DNA of 37,369 nt from NCBI GenBank assembly GCA_910586095.1, contig CAJUHQ010000001.1:42044-79412 (forward strand). The letters run 5' to 3'. Below the pieces are notes generated by a model. The model was not told the origin of the DNA, made no database searches, and saw nothing but the letters and a program-made list of their open reading frames with translations. Source of the DNA: an uncultured Lachnospiraceae bacterium. GTDB lineage: Bacteria; Bacillota; Clostridia; Lachnospirales; Lachnospiraceae. This document shows positions 23,672-32,272 of the stretch, one piece after another. The translations under genes and the position numbers were made by a program. Position 1 is the first letter of the stretch. Each line of letters begins with the position of its first letter.

Positions 23672-23740
23672 AGGCAAGCACTGCGCGGACAGTGTGCTAG
23701 ATATCAGGATTCTTGACAGTTTTATCCCCCAATCTTGCCT
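23672..23740 (+). other. possible structured RNA between rtcB and the Xre gene
   Basis: AGGCAAG (23672-23678) pairs with CTTGCCT (23734-23740), enclosing a hairpin CACTG-cgcgga-CAGTG (23679-23694). A perfect TTGACA lies inside at 23713-23718, but no proper -10 follows. It may be a leader structure or the 3' end of the rtcB mRNA. Confidence 0.3.
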
Positions 23741-23821
23741 AAAAACGCAATGGCAGAATACAATGCGTAATCAATCTATGTTGTTGCTAGAAATATAGTG
23801 CCAGAATAGGAGGAGATCAAA

Positions 23822-24073
23822 ATGGTCGAAATTCCAACTGTTGATATGGTTAAGACAGGAGAGAATATTATGAAACTGAGGGAGTGCACAGGCTTGTCTG
23901 TACGAGAGTTACAAGATGTGTTTGGTTTTGCTACTCCACAGGCAATATACAAATGGCAACATGGAACAGCACTGCCAACGATTGACAATTTGGTGGTGTT
24001 AGCAGCAGTATTTCATGTAAAAATTGATGATATTCTAGTACTGAGTGATACGCAAATGAAAATTAGCGCGTAA
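23822..24073 (+). CDS. Xre-family helix-turn-helix regulator
   Basis: An 83-residue protein that is essentially one HTH_3/Cro-C1 domain: NIMKLRECTGLSVRELQDVFG, then ATPQAIYKWQHGTALPTIDNL, the recognition helix region, and a final hydrophobic helix with IDDIL. There is a good ribosome binding site (AGGAGG). No toxin or phage gene is near, so it is more likely a stand-alone transcription factor than an antitoxin. It may control itself or the genes around it, for instance rtcB or the ATP-grasp gene. The target is unknown. Confidence 0.88.
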   Translation: MVEIPTVDMVKTGENIMKLRECTGLSVRELQDVFGFATPQAIYKWQHGTALPTIDNLVVLAAVFHVKIDDILVLSDTQMKISA

Positions 24074-24094
24074 TCCTTCATTTATGTATAGTTA

Positions 24095-24131
24095 GCGTGA
24101 AAAAAGTCTGCATAACAGACTTTTTTCACGC
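24095..24131. terminator. bidirectional terminator after the Xre gene
   Basis: GCGTGAAAAAAGTCTG and CAGACTTTTTTCACGC form a perfect 16-bp stem with A- and T-runs inside, able to work in both directions. Confidence 0.8.
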
Positions 24132-24132
24132 C

Positions 24133-24159
24133 GAAAAACGCCAAAAACAGGCGTTTTTC
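24133..24159. terminator. second stacked hairpin
   Basis: GAAAAACGCC-aaaaaca-GGCGTTTTTC lies directly behind the first terminator. A third small hairpin, GTTGC-AAA-GCAAC (24173-24185), then sits in front of the ATP-grasp gene. Confidence 0.7.
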
Positions 24160-24222
24160 ATGAAATGTTTGTGTTGCAAAGCAACATGACGGGAAGTTTG
24201 AGAAAGGGGGCTGATTACTGGT

Positions 24223-25077
24223 ATGATTATATTGTTTCCATCTAGTTATCTAAGAAGGGATAAAGTGGATGAGGATCTACAAGAGGAGTATGATGCCGCT
24301 CAAAAGGCAGGGTTATATGATATTGTGCTGTTTGGATATGACCAATGGATTCAGGAAGGAACGTTTGTATTAAATTGCAAACCAGATACTATGCAAAGAG
24401 GCGTTTATAGAGGTTGGATGATGAAACCAGAACAGTATCAAGTATTTTATGACCACCTTCTAGACAACAATATTTGTCTTAGTACTTCGCCCAAAGAGTA
24501 TGCACAGTTTCATCTTTTTCCCAATATTTATCCATTTATTGCACAAGATACAGCAAATATATTGCTTTTTCCAGAAAATGAACCAATTGATATTGATGTG
24601 GTAAAAAAACAATTTCAACGTTTTTTAATAAAAGATTATGTAAAATCTGTTAAAGGGACAGCATTTCCACCTTATTTTGATGAGAGTATTACACAGGAGA
24701 AATTTGACTATTGGATGGAAGTGTTTTATCAATATCGAGGAAAACTGTTTACAGGAGGGATTTGTATCAAAGAGTATCTTGACTTGAAGCGGTATGATGC
24801 AAAAACCAATGAGTACAGAGTCTTTTATATCAATCATCAGATTGCGTCTATCAGTAAAAATTCAGGGCAACCTAATTTTGCGCCACAGCCGCCCAATCAA
24901 CTTATAGAAAAATATAGGCAGCTGCCAGGGAGTTTTTATACGATAGATTATGCACAGTTACAAGATGATACATGGAAAATTATTGAAACAGGTGATGGCT
25001 CAGTGTCAGGATTGTCGGATTCTCAGAATAAAGAAACATTTTTTAGGGCACTCTATTGGTTGGGTGAAAAAGCTTAA
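24223..25077 (+). CDS. ATP-grasp domain protein (DUF4343 type)
   Basis: A 284-residue protein of the DUF4343-type ATP-grasp family. It has an N-terminal strand with MIILFPSSYL, a mid-region FLIKDYVKSVKGT with the lysines expected for ATP binding, FTGGICIKEYLDL, and near the end the acidic Mg2+ motif WKIIETGDGSVSGL. ATP-grasp enzymes join a carboxylate to an amine or thiol. The substrate is not known. Ter biosynthetic modules in other bacteria often include an ATP-grasp ligase, so a link to the Ter genes 4 kb to the left is possible, but it is not in the same operon. It is followed closely by hsp20 (17 bases), suggesting co-transcription. Confidence 0.8.
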   Translation: MIILFPSSYLRRDKVDEDLQEEYDAAQKAGLYDIVLFGYDQWIQEGTFVLNCKPDTMQRGVYRGWMMKPEQYQVFYDHLLDNNICLSTSPKEYAQFHLFPNIYPFIAQDTANILLFPENEPIDIDVVKKQFQRFLIKDYVKSVKGTAFPPYFDESITQEKFDYWMEVFYQYRGKLFTGGICIKEYLDLKRYDAKTNEYRVFYINHQIASISKNSGQPNFAPQPPNQLIEKYRQLPGSFYTIDYAQLQDDTWKIIETGDGSVSGLSDSQNKETFFRALYWLGEKA

Positions 25078-25094
25078 GAATGGAGGAATGACTT

Positions 25095-25532
25095 ATGTTG
25101 ATGCCTAGTTTATTTGGAGAATACTTATTGGATGATTTTTTTGATGTACCAAATTTTTCACGGTTGAACAAAGTTGAGAGCAGCAATCAAAACATTATGC
25201 ACACCGACGTAAAGGAAAAGAGTAATGAGTACGAAATAATAATGAATCTTCCTGGATTCAAGAAAGAAGATGTCAAAGCAGAACTAAAAGATGGGTATCT
25301 TACAGTCAACGCGGTTACTAGTACTTCCAATGATACAAAAGATGAGGATGGAAAATATATTCGTAGAGAGCGTTATAGAGGTTCATGTAAAAGAAGCTTC
25401 TACGTAGGGGAACAAGTTACTTATGAGGACATTAAAGCAAAGTTTGAAGATGGTGTTCTTAAAATGAATATACCAAAGTATGAGGCAAAGCCCGCAGTAG
25501 AAGAGAAGCATTATATTGCGATTGAAGGATAA
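25095..25532 (+). CDS. Hsp20/alpha-crystallin small heat shock protein
   Basis: A 145-residue small heat shock protein, an ATP-independent holdase. N-terminal arm MLMPSLFGEYLLDDFFDVP; alpha-crystallin domain from about residue 38 (TDVKEKSNEYEIIMNLPGFK, then EDVKAELKDGYLTV) to DGVLKMNIPK, with the expected V-L-K-M-N-I-P motif. The usual C-terminal I-x-I/V is present only weakly (HYIAIEG). The ribosome binding site GGAGG lies 8 bases before the ATG. No CIRCE element is visible upstream; it appears to share the ATP-grasp transcript and ends at a strong terminator. Confidence 0.95.
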   Translation: MLMPSLFGEYLLDDFFDVPNFSRLNKVESSNQNIMHTDVKEKSNEYEIIMNLPGFKKEDVKAELKDGYLTVNAVTSTSNDTKDEDGKYIRRERYRGSCKRSFYVGEQVTYEDIKAKFEDGVLKMNIPKYEAKPAVEEKHYIAIEG

Positions 25533-25570
25533 CAAAACCTGTCACCAATTTTGGTGATAGGTTTTGTTGT
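25531..25570 (+). terminator. terminator of the ATP-grasp/hsp20 operon
   Basis: AACAAAACCT pairs with AGGTTTTGTT, and inside it TCACCAA with TTGGTGA. The outer stem begins in the stop codon of hsp20. Confidence 0.75.
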
Positions 25571-25670
25571 ATATAGAAACATATAGGAAAAAGTGACGCG
25601 TAGTGGAGAAGAGTATTTCTTGTTTGATGATATAGGGACATTCAACAAAAGTATTTAATAAAGATTTTTC

Positions 25671-25698
25671 TTGAAAAAACAATGAGGGCTGATATAAT
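25671..25698 (+). promoter_or_regulatory. sigma-A promoter of the small coiled-coil gene
   Basis: TTGAAA (25671-25676), a 16-base spacer and TATAAT (25693-25698) with TGA as extended -10. Likely drives the 69-residue gene and the DUF4261 gene. Confidence 0.65.
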
Positions 25699-25748
25699 AG
25701 GGATAAGTGATATTGATGCTTGTATACAAAAATAGTATGGAGGAAGTG

Positions 25749-25958
25749 ATGATGGAGACAAAGGACAGACTAGCAGCATTTGAAGAAATGTTGGTACAAG
25801 TTCAAAACCGTTATCAAGATACCACTGCAAAGATGGAACAATTGAAGGCAGATGGAAAGGTGAAGTCAGCCACATACAGGCAATTGATGGGAAATAAACT
25901 AATGTATCAAAATATGTTGTCTCTCTATCAAGTACATGGATTAGTGGAGACATTATAG
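25749..25958 (+). CDS. small coiled-coil protein, unknown function
   Basis: A 69-residue protein, almost entirely helical and charged (DRLAAFEEMLVQVQNRYQDT, then KMEQLKADGKVKSATYRQLM), probably a short coiled coil or helical hairpin. GGAGG precedes ATG 25749 by 5 bases and a second ATG at 25752; the frame is open further upstream but those starts lack a site. The strong promoter at 25671 supports a real gene. It is followed after 73 bases, including a tandem palindrome, by the DUF4261 gene. No family was recognised. Confidence 0.65.
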   Translation: MMETKDRLAAFEEMLVQVQNRYQDTTAKMEQLKADGKVKSATYRQLMGNKLMYQNMLSLYQVHGLVETL

Positions 25959-25979
25959 TGAAAACGAAGGAATACAATT

Positions 25980-26011
25980 TCTACTATGTAGATAGTCTAC
26001 TATGTAGATAG
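25980..26011 (+). repeat. two tandem 16-bp palindromic units before the DUF4261 gene
   Basis: The unit TCTACTATGTAGATAG occurs twice without gap or mismatch. Each unit contains the dyad TCTAC-tat-GTAGA. The pair ends about 8 bases before GGAGG of the next gene, a position suitable for an operator or an RNA structure covering the ribosome binding site. Confidence 0.7.
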
Positions 26012-26031
26012 ATCAAGAATGGAGGTTTGGT

Positions 26032-27030
26032 ATGGGACTGTTTGGGAAGAATAAGAAAAAACAGACAAATGCAGAGGAACCTGTTTTGCAACAAGATCAC
26101 AATAAAGAAGATTTTGCAACACGTCCAGGAGGTATTTTTATTGTTCATTTGTTGATGAATAAACCTTGTAAGATGCCAGAACCTGAGAAAATCTTGTCTG
26201 TTATGGAGAAACATGTAGGAAAAGTGGAATGGTGTACTGATGACAAAGAGGAAATTAGTACTGCGGCAAAATATTATCCCATTAGCATTGTAGCAAAAGA
26301 TCATCCAGTAGAATATGTAGATGGAACAATAGCGCCTCCCTTTTTTCAAATTGCAGAATGTATGGAATTTGATGAAAAGAGAGTGATTGATGATTTATCT
26401 AGAACACAATTTTGGAATCATAAAGAGGATTATGAGCAGATTTTATCACGCTGTCATTATAATGTGATGGCTACAGACTTTATGGCAGGTGAGCTTCCTG
26501 CACAAAAGCGTGCAGATCTTGACATGGATTATATGGAGGCTTTGGTAGAGCTTTTTCCAGAGTGTGAAGCGGTTTATTTTAGAAATTCGGGTAATTTGTA
26601 TCTAGCAGAAGAAATACGAACACATCAGATTCCACGTGAAAATCGATATGTTCATTTTGCAGTGAATGTTCGCTTTTTTAATGTACAAGGCAAAGAGGAT
26701 AAGGTAATTGATACATTAGGAATGTCACTTCTAAAGTTGCCAGATTTGCAGTATCATTTTCGGCCACAACCATCAGAAGATGACACTAGGCAGATGGACC
26801 CAAACTGGGTAGTACATCACGCGTATAACATGGCAACCTATATTTTAAAAAATAGTCCTTCTGTCAACGAGCGATTTATTATAAAAAATGGGGAGACAAT
26901 TGATGGTATTCGTGAAGGCCAACTCGCCCCCGATATTTTTTGGAGATGTCAATATGAGGATGCTCTGATTCAGCCGCGGCGGCTAGTTTTAGATATATGT
27001 ATGAATGAGTATGCTGCTGGAGAGCGATAA
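26032..27030 (+). CDS. DUF4261 domain protein
   Basis: A 332-residue soluble protein. Residues 1-30 are a basic, low-complexity head (MGLFGKNKKKQ). A DUF4261-like body follows, with the typical acidic-aromatic C-terminal third: FNVQGKEDKVIDTLGMSLL, then DLQYHFR and DPNWVVHHAYNMATYIL. DUF4261 proteins are widespread in Firmicutes and often stand near secretion or stress genes, but no activity is known. The GGAGG ribosome binding site is strong. A short gap with a duplicated palindrome separates it from the small coiled-coil gene, probably in one operon. Confidence 0.82.
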   Translation: MGLFGKNKKKQTNAEEPVLQQDHNKEDFATRPGGIFIVHLLMNKPCKMPEPEKILSVMEKHVGKVEWCTDDKEEISTAAKYYPISIVAKDHPVEYVDGTIAPPFFQIAECMEFDEKRVIDDLSRTQFWNHKEDYEQILSRCHYNVMATDFMAGELPAQKRADLDMDYMEALVELFPECEAVYFRNSGNLYLAEEIRTHQIPRENRYVHFAVNVRFFNVQGKEDKVIDTLGMSLLKLPDLQYHFRPQPSEDDTRQMDPNWVVHHAYNMATYILKNSPSVNERFIIKNGETIDGIREGQLAPDIFWRCQYEDALIQPRRLVLDICMNEYAAGER

Positions 27031-27132
27031 GAATAATAAAAAAGTGTGATACATAAGAAATAGTAGTTAGAAAGAGCAAACAATTGTTTTTTGCTACAAA
27101 TTCGCATATTGAGAAAGGAGAAAATAATTAAT

Positions 27133-27672
27133 ATGGCAAATAAGTATACCGGAACACAGACAGAGAAAAATTTGGAGATGGCTTTTGCGGGAGAGTCGCA
27201 GGCGCGCAATAAATATACCTACTTTGCATCTGTTGCAAAGAAGGAAGGTTATGAGCAGATCGCAGCACTCTTTTTAAAAACTGCTGACAATGAAAAAGAA
27301 CATGCAAAATTGTGGCTTAAGGAGTTGCAACAAATAGGCGATACACAAGAGAATTTGGCCGCAGCAGCAGATGGAGAAAATTATGAGTGGACAGATATGT
27401 ATGCAGAGTTCGCAAAGACAGCCGAGGCGGAAGGCTTTTTGCAGTTGGCAGAAAAATTTCGTAAGGTGGGCGCAATTGAGAAGCAGCATGAAGAGAGATA
27501 TCGCACTTTACTGAAGAATATTGAGGAATCATCTGTTTTTGAAAAGAGCGAAGTCAAAGTATGGGAATGTCGCAACTGTGGACACATTGTAGTAGGTACC
27601 AATGCTCCAGAAGTCTGTCCTGTATGTAGTCATCCACAAAGTTACTTTGAGATTCATGCTGAAAATTATTGA
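27133..27672 (+). CDS. rbr: rubrerythrin
   Basis: A 179-residue rubrerythrin, a non-haem di-iron peroxidase that detoxifies hydrogen peroxide in anaerobes. The N-terminal ferritin-like four-helix domain has the iron ligands in AFAGESQARNKY, DNEKEHAKLW, the second EAEGF and EKQHEERY. The C-terminal rubredoxin domain has the two CxxC pairs WECRNCG and CPVC for Fe(SCys)4. The start ATG 27133 matches the family N-terminus (MANKYTGTQTEKNL); the longer frame to 27091 has no site. Electrons would come from rubredoxin or NADH-dependent reductases, none of which is adjacent. It is followed by a clear terminator. Confidence 0.97.
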   Translation: MANKYTGTQTEKNLEMAFAGESQARNKYTYFASVAKKEGYEQIAALFLKTADNEKEHAKLWLKELQQIGDTQENLAAAADGENYEWTDMYAEFAKTAEAEGFLQLAEKFRKVGAIEKQHEERYRTLLKNIEESSVFEKSEVKVWECRNCGHIVVGTNAPEVCPVCSHPQSYFEIHAENY

Positions 27673-27713
27673 CTATTTTTATTGTAAAAGGACTAAAATT
27701 TACAAATAAGAGT

Positions 27714-27757
27714 GCGCATTTGGGACAGACGTTGTATAGGTACCAAATGCGCTTTTT
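27714..27757 (+). terminator. terminator of the rubrerythrin gene
   Basis: GCGCATTTGG (27714-27723) pairs with CCAAATGCGC (27743-27752), followed by five T. Confidence 0.8.
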
Positions 27758-27862
27758 GTATTTTGTGTATAGGATAGTTTTTGGATACTTTCGTTATTTA
27801 TGAGTGTGCTAGGGCATAGTATAGGAGGCTGTAAAGTATAACAACAGACATATAGAAAAAAT

Positions 27863-28714
27863 TTATATGTCTTTTTGAGAATGATGTGCCTTGCGATATT
27901 GTAAGGGGGACATGCCAGTCAATCGCTTAAACTGTTCACTTAGATTTCCAGAGTAGAGATACCCTGTTTCTAGTGCAATTTCAGTGATTGATTTTTTTGT
28001 GTTGAGCAATAAATGTTGTACATGACGTAGTCGAATATCAGTTAGATAGTCTGAGTAGTTTTTCCCCGTCTGTGCATGAAATAGTCTAGAAAAATGGGAC
28101 GCAGAATAACCAGAGAACAATGCAGTGGCCTTGAGAGAAGGATTTTCTTGATAATGTTGCTCCATATAGTAGATTGCATCAATAATAGGAGGTGTTAAAA
28201 GCGTAGTATGTATCGTATGTTGTGTATCGGGGGTGAGACGATATTCTAGAATAGCAAGCAAAAGATCACAGAGTATACACTGGAGACGAAAATTGGTGTA
28301 ACGTCCATTGGATTGATAAATTTCTAGAAGCTCCTCAAAGTATAGACAAATTCGATGCTTTTTTGTGTCAGAAAAACGGTTAAATAGTCGTGAGTAGACA
28401 TCTTCTAAAATAGTATGCCCAAAATCATTAATAAGCGGATAGACAAAAGCTGGTGTAAACTTGATTAGATAACGGTGATAAGGGGTGTCAGAGAGTGGAA
28501 GAGACCTGTGGTAGACAAAAGGAGGCATAGTGCCAATATCGCCTTGGTGCAAAGAGTAAGAACAGGTTGGAGTAACTAATACTCGATCTCCAGAAATACA
28601 GTATCCAATTTCATAATAGTTACTAGAAGCCTCCATTGTAGGCATTGTGTAACAGGAATCCAAGTATCGTTTTTCAATATAAAATAGTGTATTTTCAGGT
28701 AGCGGTTTAGACAT
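27863..28714 (-). CDS. AraC-family transcriptional regulator
   Basis: A 283-residue AraC/XylS regulator. The N-terminal 150 residues are a cupin-type sensor domain (YEIGYCISGDRVLVTP, then LHQGDIGTMPPFVYHR). The C-terminal 100 residues hold the two helix-turn-helix units: SGYSASHFSRLFHAQTGKNY and ETGYLYSGNLSEQFKRLTG, ending MSPLQYRK. It is transcribed divergently from a two-gene ABC exporter with 249 bases between them, so it most likely controls that exporter in response to a small ligand. AAAGGAA stands 12 bases before the start, slightly far. Confidence 0.93.
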   Translation of the reverse strand: MSKPLPENTLFYIEKRYLDSCYTMPTMEASSNYYEIGYCISGDRVLVTPTCSYSLHQGDIGTMPPFVYHRSLPLSDTPYHRYLIKFTPAFVYPLINDFGHTILEDVYSRLFNRFSDTKKHRICLYFEELLEIYQSNGRYTNFRLQCILCDLLLAILEYRLTPDTQHTIHTTLLTPPIIDAIYYMEQHYQENPSLKATALFSGYSASHFSRLFHAQTGKNYSDYLTDIRLRHVQHLLLNTKKSITEIALETGYLYSGNLSEQFKRLTGMSPLQYRKAHHSQKDI

Positions 28715-28963
28715 AAGTAAAATAGTTCCTTTCTCTGAAGATGCTTCAAAAGTGGGGATAACAAGAAGAGTATAGCATCAATTTGTAAAAATTGAAAGAA
28801 AATTCACAATAAACTATAAGAAAATCACAAAATGTTGTTATATACTAATTATATGAGGGAACTGCCAACGAATAGAGTGCAATGATATGACAAAAAATTT
28901 GAAAGCCACTTTATATATCAAATAAGAACTAAAGTACATTAAGAAGGGAGAGGAGTTGTAACA
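28715..28963. promoter_or_regulatory. divergent control region between araC-type gene and ABC exporter
   Basis: A 249-base AT-rich region. An imperfect palindrome, CAATTTGTAAAAATTG, lies near 28779-28794, and TATACT at 28841-28846 may be a -10 for the exporter, but no convincing -35 was found. A binding site for the AraC-type regulator would be expected here. Confidence 0.4.
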
Positions 28964-30637
28964 ATGAAAAAGAACTATTTTCTAAGCAATATGTTGTGTT
29001 ATTGGTATATGCCAATAATCGAAGTATTGTTGTTGTGCCTGCTCAATAATGCAGTGGTTCGAGGCAATACGGTTATCAGTGGAGTGATTGACCAGATGCT
29101 TGCAGGAGATTCTATTGTGTTTAGCAGTTTTTTGATAGAGTTTGCAGTGCTGACAGCGGTGGGATTTGTGGCGGCGTTTGTGGCTAGCGCAGTTGGATCA
29201 AAGTATGGGGTGCTTGTGTCTACACGGTATCGTAGGCAAGTAGCCCAACATTTATATCAGATGGAATATCAATACTTTGACGATCATCATTCAGCTTCTA
29301 TTCTCAATAAGGTCAACGCAGATTTAAATGAAGCAGAGCGATTTTTGACAGAGACATTTGTGATGCTTTTGACGGATGGTATTTCAGTGGTAATTTATGC
29401 AAACTATGTGAGACAGCTTGATAAAGGATTGTTCATTTTAGTGTTGGTATGTTATCCACTTGTTCTTTGGATTGCAAATAGGCTGGTGCAAAAGATTAGT
29501 AGTTTGACACAGACCTACCGCGAGAAATCAGATATCATCACAGGAATTGCACAGGATGTACTCAATGGTATCTTGATTGTGCGCAGTTTTGCATTAGAGG
29601 CTCATTTTCAGAACAAAATGCATGCAGCAGCAATGGATTTAGTAGACAACGAGGAAAGGCGTGCTAAAATTTCCAACACAGCACTTTTAATTAGAAAATT
29701 AATTCAGTGGATTCCAAATATTATCTGTGCAGTATATGCAGTGATGCTTGTTATACAGGGCAATTTAAGTATGGGGCAACTGTTAGCATTTATTTTAGTA
29801 CTTGGAAAATTAGTGGAGGCTTTTGTGGGGATTCCTTTTAATATGGTGGATGCAACAGGAAGTATTGTGGGAATACGGCGTGTGGAAGAACTTTTGCATG
29901 TTGAAAAGGAATTGTCAGGAGACAAAATAGAACCAGTAGATGAAACAATTGCGATTGCTTTTGATGATTTAACATTTGGCTATCATAAAGACCATCCTAT
30001 TTTGGAACATGCGACGTTTTGTGTGCGAAAAGGCGAAAATGTGGCTTTTGTAGGAGAGTCAGGCGGTGGTAAAAGTACAATTTTTCGTCTGTTATGTGGT
30101 TTTTATAAGGGACAGCAAGGACAGTACCGATTGTATGGAAGAGACTTTGCAGATTGGGAGGTCTTTGCAGCAAGAAAACAGTTTGCCCTAGTATCTCAAA
30201 ATATTTTTTTATTTCCAACGACTATAGAAGAAAACGTACGATATGGTGATTGGGAGGCATTAATAGAGAGGGTGATTGATGCCTGCAAAAAGGCAGAGAT
30301 TCATGATTTTATAACAAGTCTTCCAATGCAATATCAAACAATCGTAGGAGAAAGAGGCGTGATGCTTTCTGGTGGGCAAAGACAACGCATTGCAATTGCG
30401 AGAGCAATTTTAAAAGATGCGCCTATTCTATTGTTGGATGAGCCAACTTCTGCAATTGATGAAGGGACAGAACAGGAGATTCAGCGGGCGATTGCCAGAG
30501 TAAGTACAGGAAAAACGTGTCTTACAATTGCTCACCGTCTGTCAACTATTCAACATGCAGACAAGATTTATGAGGTAAAGGATAAAAAAGTAAGAGAGGT
30601 GGGAACGTATGCGCAGTACATGGAAACTGTTTTGTAG
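28964..30637 (+). CDS. ABC exporter half-transporter, subunit 1
   Basis: A 557-residue type IV ABC half-transporter. The membrane domain has six predicted helices (residues about 15-320). The nucleotide-binding domain has Walker A G364-ESGGGK370-ST372, Q-loop LVSQNIFLFP, signature MLSGGQRQR, Walker B ILLLDEPTSAID with the catalytic Glu, and H-loop TIAHRLS. All ATPase motifs are intact. It overlaps the start of the next gene by 29 bases, the usual sign of a heterodimer. The pair with a divergent AraC regulator resembles the YbtPQ/siderophore-type and drug-exporter arrangements; the substrate cannot be told from sequence. Confidence 0.93.
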   Translation: MKKNYFLSNMLCYWYMPIIEVLLLCLLNNAVVRGNTVISGVIDQMLAGDSIVFSSFLIEFAVLTAVGFVAAFVASAVGSKYGVLVSTRYRRQVAQHLYQMEYQYFDDHHSASILNKVNADLNEAERFLTETFVMLLTDGISVVIYANYVRQLDKGLFILVLVCYPLVLWIANRLVQKISSLTQTYREKSDIITGIAQDVLNGILIVRSFALEAHFQNKMHAAAMDLVDNEERRAKISNTALLIRKLIQWIPNIICAVYAVMLVIQGNLSMGQLLAFILVLGKLVEAFVGIPFNMVDATGSIVGIRRVEELLHVEKELSGDKIEPVDETIAIAFDDLTFGYHKDHPILEHATFCVRKGENVAFVGESGGGKSTIFRLLCGFYKGQQGQYRLYGRDFADWEVFAARKQFALVSQNIFLFPTTIEENVRYGDWEALIERVIDACKKAEIHDFITSLPMQYQTIVGERGVMLSGGQRQRIAIARAILKDAPILLLDEPTSAIDEGTEQEIQRAIARVSTGKTCLTIAHRLSTIQHADKIYEVKDKKVREVGTYAQYMETVL

Positions 30638-32267
30638 GACAATGCGCGTGATGGGAAAACGCCGTTTTTTGTATTATGGATCGATTCTTACAATGAGTGT
30701 TGGGATGGCAATGTTCTCTGTGCTTGGGTCTTTTTTGACAAAAGGATTGGTGGATATCGCACAGACAGGAGCCTATCATAGTTTACTTTTCATGATTATA
30801 GCAAGCGTAGTAGCAGGTGTGATTTCATTGTTGGCGTATCGAAAGGCAGCCATTATCTACAATGTAGAGGCAAAACGTGTGTATGGTGTTTTGTATGAAA
30901 AGATATTGGATCTGGAAATGAATCTACCATATGCCTATTACGAAAAACATCACAGTGGAGAAATCTTATCAAAAGTTTCGTATGATTTAGGCAGAATGGG
31001 CGATATTTATGGATCACGGTTCCGGAGGATGATTATGCCTTTTTTGGAGGTGGTGGTCTATCTGATCCCAATGTTGCTACTTTGTCCACAGCTCACATTG
31101 TGCCTAGTAGGAGTCAATGTTGCTATGATGGCGTTGAATATGATTTTGGCAAAACCTTTTCAAAAAATCAGTCAGCAATTGTCGCAGATTAACAGCACAA
31201 TGACACAAAAGCTCTCTGATTTGTTGCAGGGAATGGAACAAGTCAGGATGTTTATGCATGGAAAAAAGACAGTGCAGGAATACATCGACAAAGCTAGACT
31301 TTATGCCCAAAAATCCAATCGAAAAATTGTGATCCTAGCATGTCTTGAAAGTGCAAACAGAGGATTTGATTTGCTTTGCTGTCTCGTTTTTCTGACAATA
31401 GGAATCTTTTTTGTACACAGAGGCTATACTACATTGGGTGCTTTAACAGCAATTTATTCACTATATGGTAGCTTTTCTTTTCAGTTTTTGCAAATGAACA
31501 AATATTTGCCTGAGCTAATAGCATATTTGACATATGCACAGAATATTTTTGATCTGTTAGAGGAGGAGCGCGAGTGTGAAAACTGGTATGAAAGAGGAAA
31601 TGTACGCGGGATTGATGAGGATGCGGATGATACTTGGATGATATCGATGAATCGCGTAAGTTTTTCTTATAGTGAGAAAAAAGTATTACAGGAATATTCT
31701 CTTGTGGTGCAGCGCGGAGAGTGTGTGGCGCTTACAGGAGTTTCTGGATGTGGCAAATCTACCGTTTCTAAGTTATTGTTGGGTTTATATCCCATAGAGG
31801 CAGGGGAGTTGAGTGTGATGGGAAATTCAGTGAGACATATCAGCAATAGGGAGCTTAGAACATTTTTTGCCTATGTGCCACAGGAACCCTATTTGTTTGA
31901 AGGCAGCGTTCTAGACAATATCTGGATGGGAAATTTACATGCATCTTATACAGATGTCATAGAAGCTGCAAAGATTGCAAATGCGCATGAATTTATAGTA
32001 AGATTAGAAAATGGATATGAGACGCAAGTTGGAGAGCGCGGGAATCGACTTTCTGGTGGGCAGCGCCAGCGCATTGCAATTGCGCGTGCAGTGCTAAAGG
32101 GAGCACCTATCCTGTTGATGGATGAGGCAACTTCAGCCCTGGACAATGAGTCTGAACATCTTGTCAATGAGGCAATGCGCAGGATGCAAAAGGTTCGGAC
32201 AATCTTAATGATTGCCCATAGGACCTCGACCATTCAGATGGCAGATCGGGTTTGTTCAATGGAATAA
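30609..32267 (+). CDS. ABC exporter half-transporter, subunit 2 (short C-terminus)
   Basis: A 552-residue partner of subunit 1, with the same layout: six helices, then Walker A G377-VSGCGK-ST385, Q-loop YVPQEPYLF, signature LSGGQRQR, Walker B LLMDEATSALD and H-loop MIAHRTS. Both members have canonical ATPase residues, so both ATP sites could be active. The protein stops at DRVCSME, about 20 residues earlier after the H-loop than its partner, which goes on through a KVREVGTYAQYM-type tail. A MITE-like element begins 5 bases after the stop, so the natural tail may have been lost by that insertion. The start ATG 30609 has GAGGTGGG in front. Confidence 0.92.
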   Translation: MRSTWKLFCRTMRVMGKRRFLYYGSILTMSVGMAMFSVLGSFLTKGLVDIAQTGAYHSLLFMIIASVVAGVISLLAYRKAAIIYNVEAKRVYGVLYEKILDLEMNLPYAYYEKHHSGEILSKVSYDLGRMGDIYGSRFRRMIMPFLEVVVYLIPMLLLCPQLTLCLVGVNVAMMALNMILAKPFQKISQQLSQINSTMTQKLSDLLQGMEQVRMFMHGKKTVQEYIDKARLYAQKSNRKIVILACLESANRGFDLLCCLVFLTIGIFFVHRGYTTLGALTAIYSLYGSFSFQFLQMNKYLPELIAYLTYAQNIFDLLEEERECENWYERGNVRGIDEDADDTWMISMNRVSFSYSEKKVLQEYSLVVQRGECVALTGVSGCGKSTVSKLLLGLYPIEAGELSVMGNSVRHISNRELRTFFAYVPQEPYLFEGSVLDNIWMGNLHASYTDVIEAAKIANAHEFIVRLENGYETQVGERGNRLSGGQRQRIAIARAVLKGAPILLMDEATSALDNESEHLVNEAMRRMQKVRTILMIAHRTSTIQMADRVCSME

Positions 32268-32272
32268 TTTGT

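Noticed and set aside
23822..24073. Xre gene as the antitoxin of a toxin-antitoxin pair
   Set aside because: No small toxin-like gene is adjacent on the same strand; it is bounded by strong terminators and unrelated genes.
25980..26011. tandem repeat as a CRISPR remnant
   Set aside because: The two units touch without spacers and no cas genes are in the window; better seen as a duplicated dyad.
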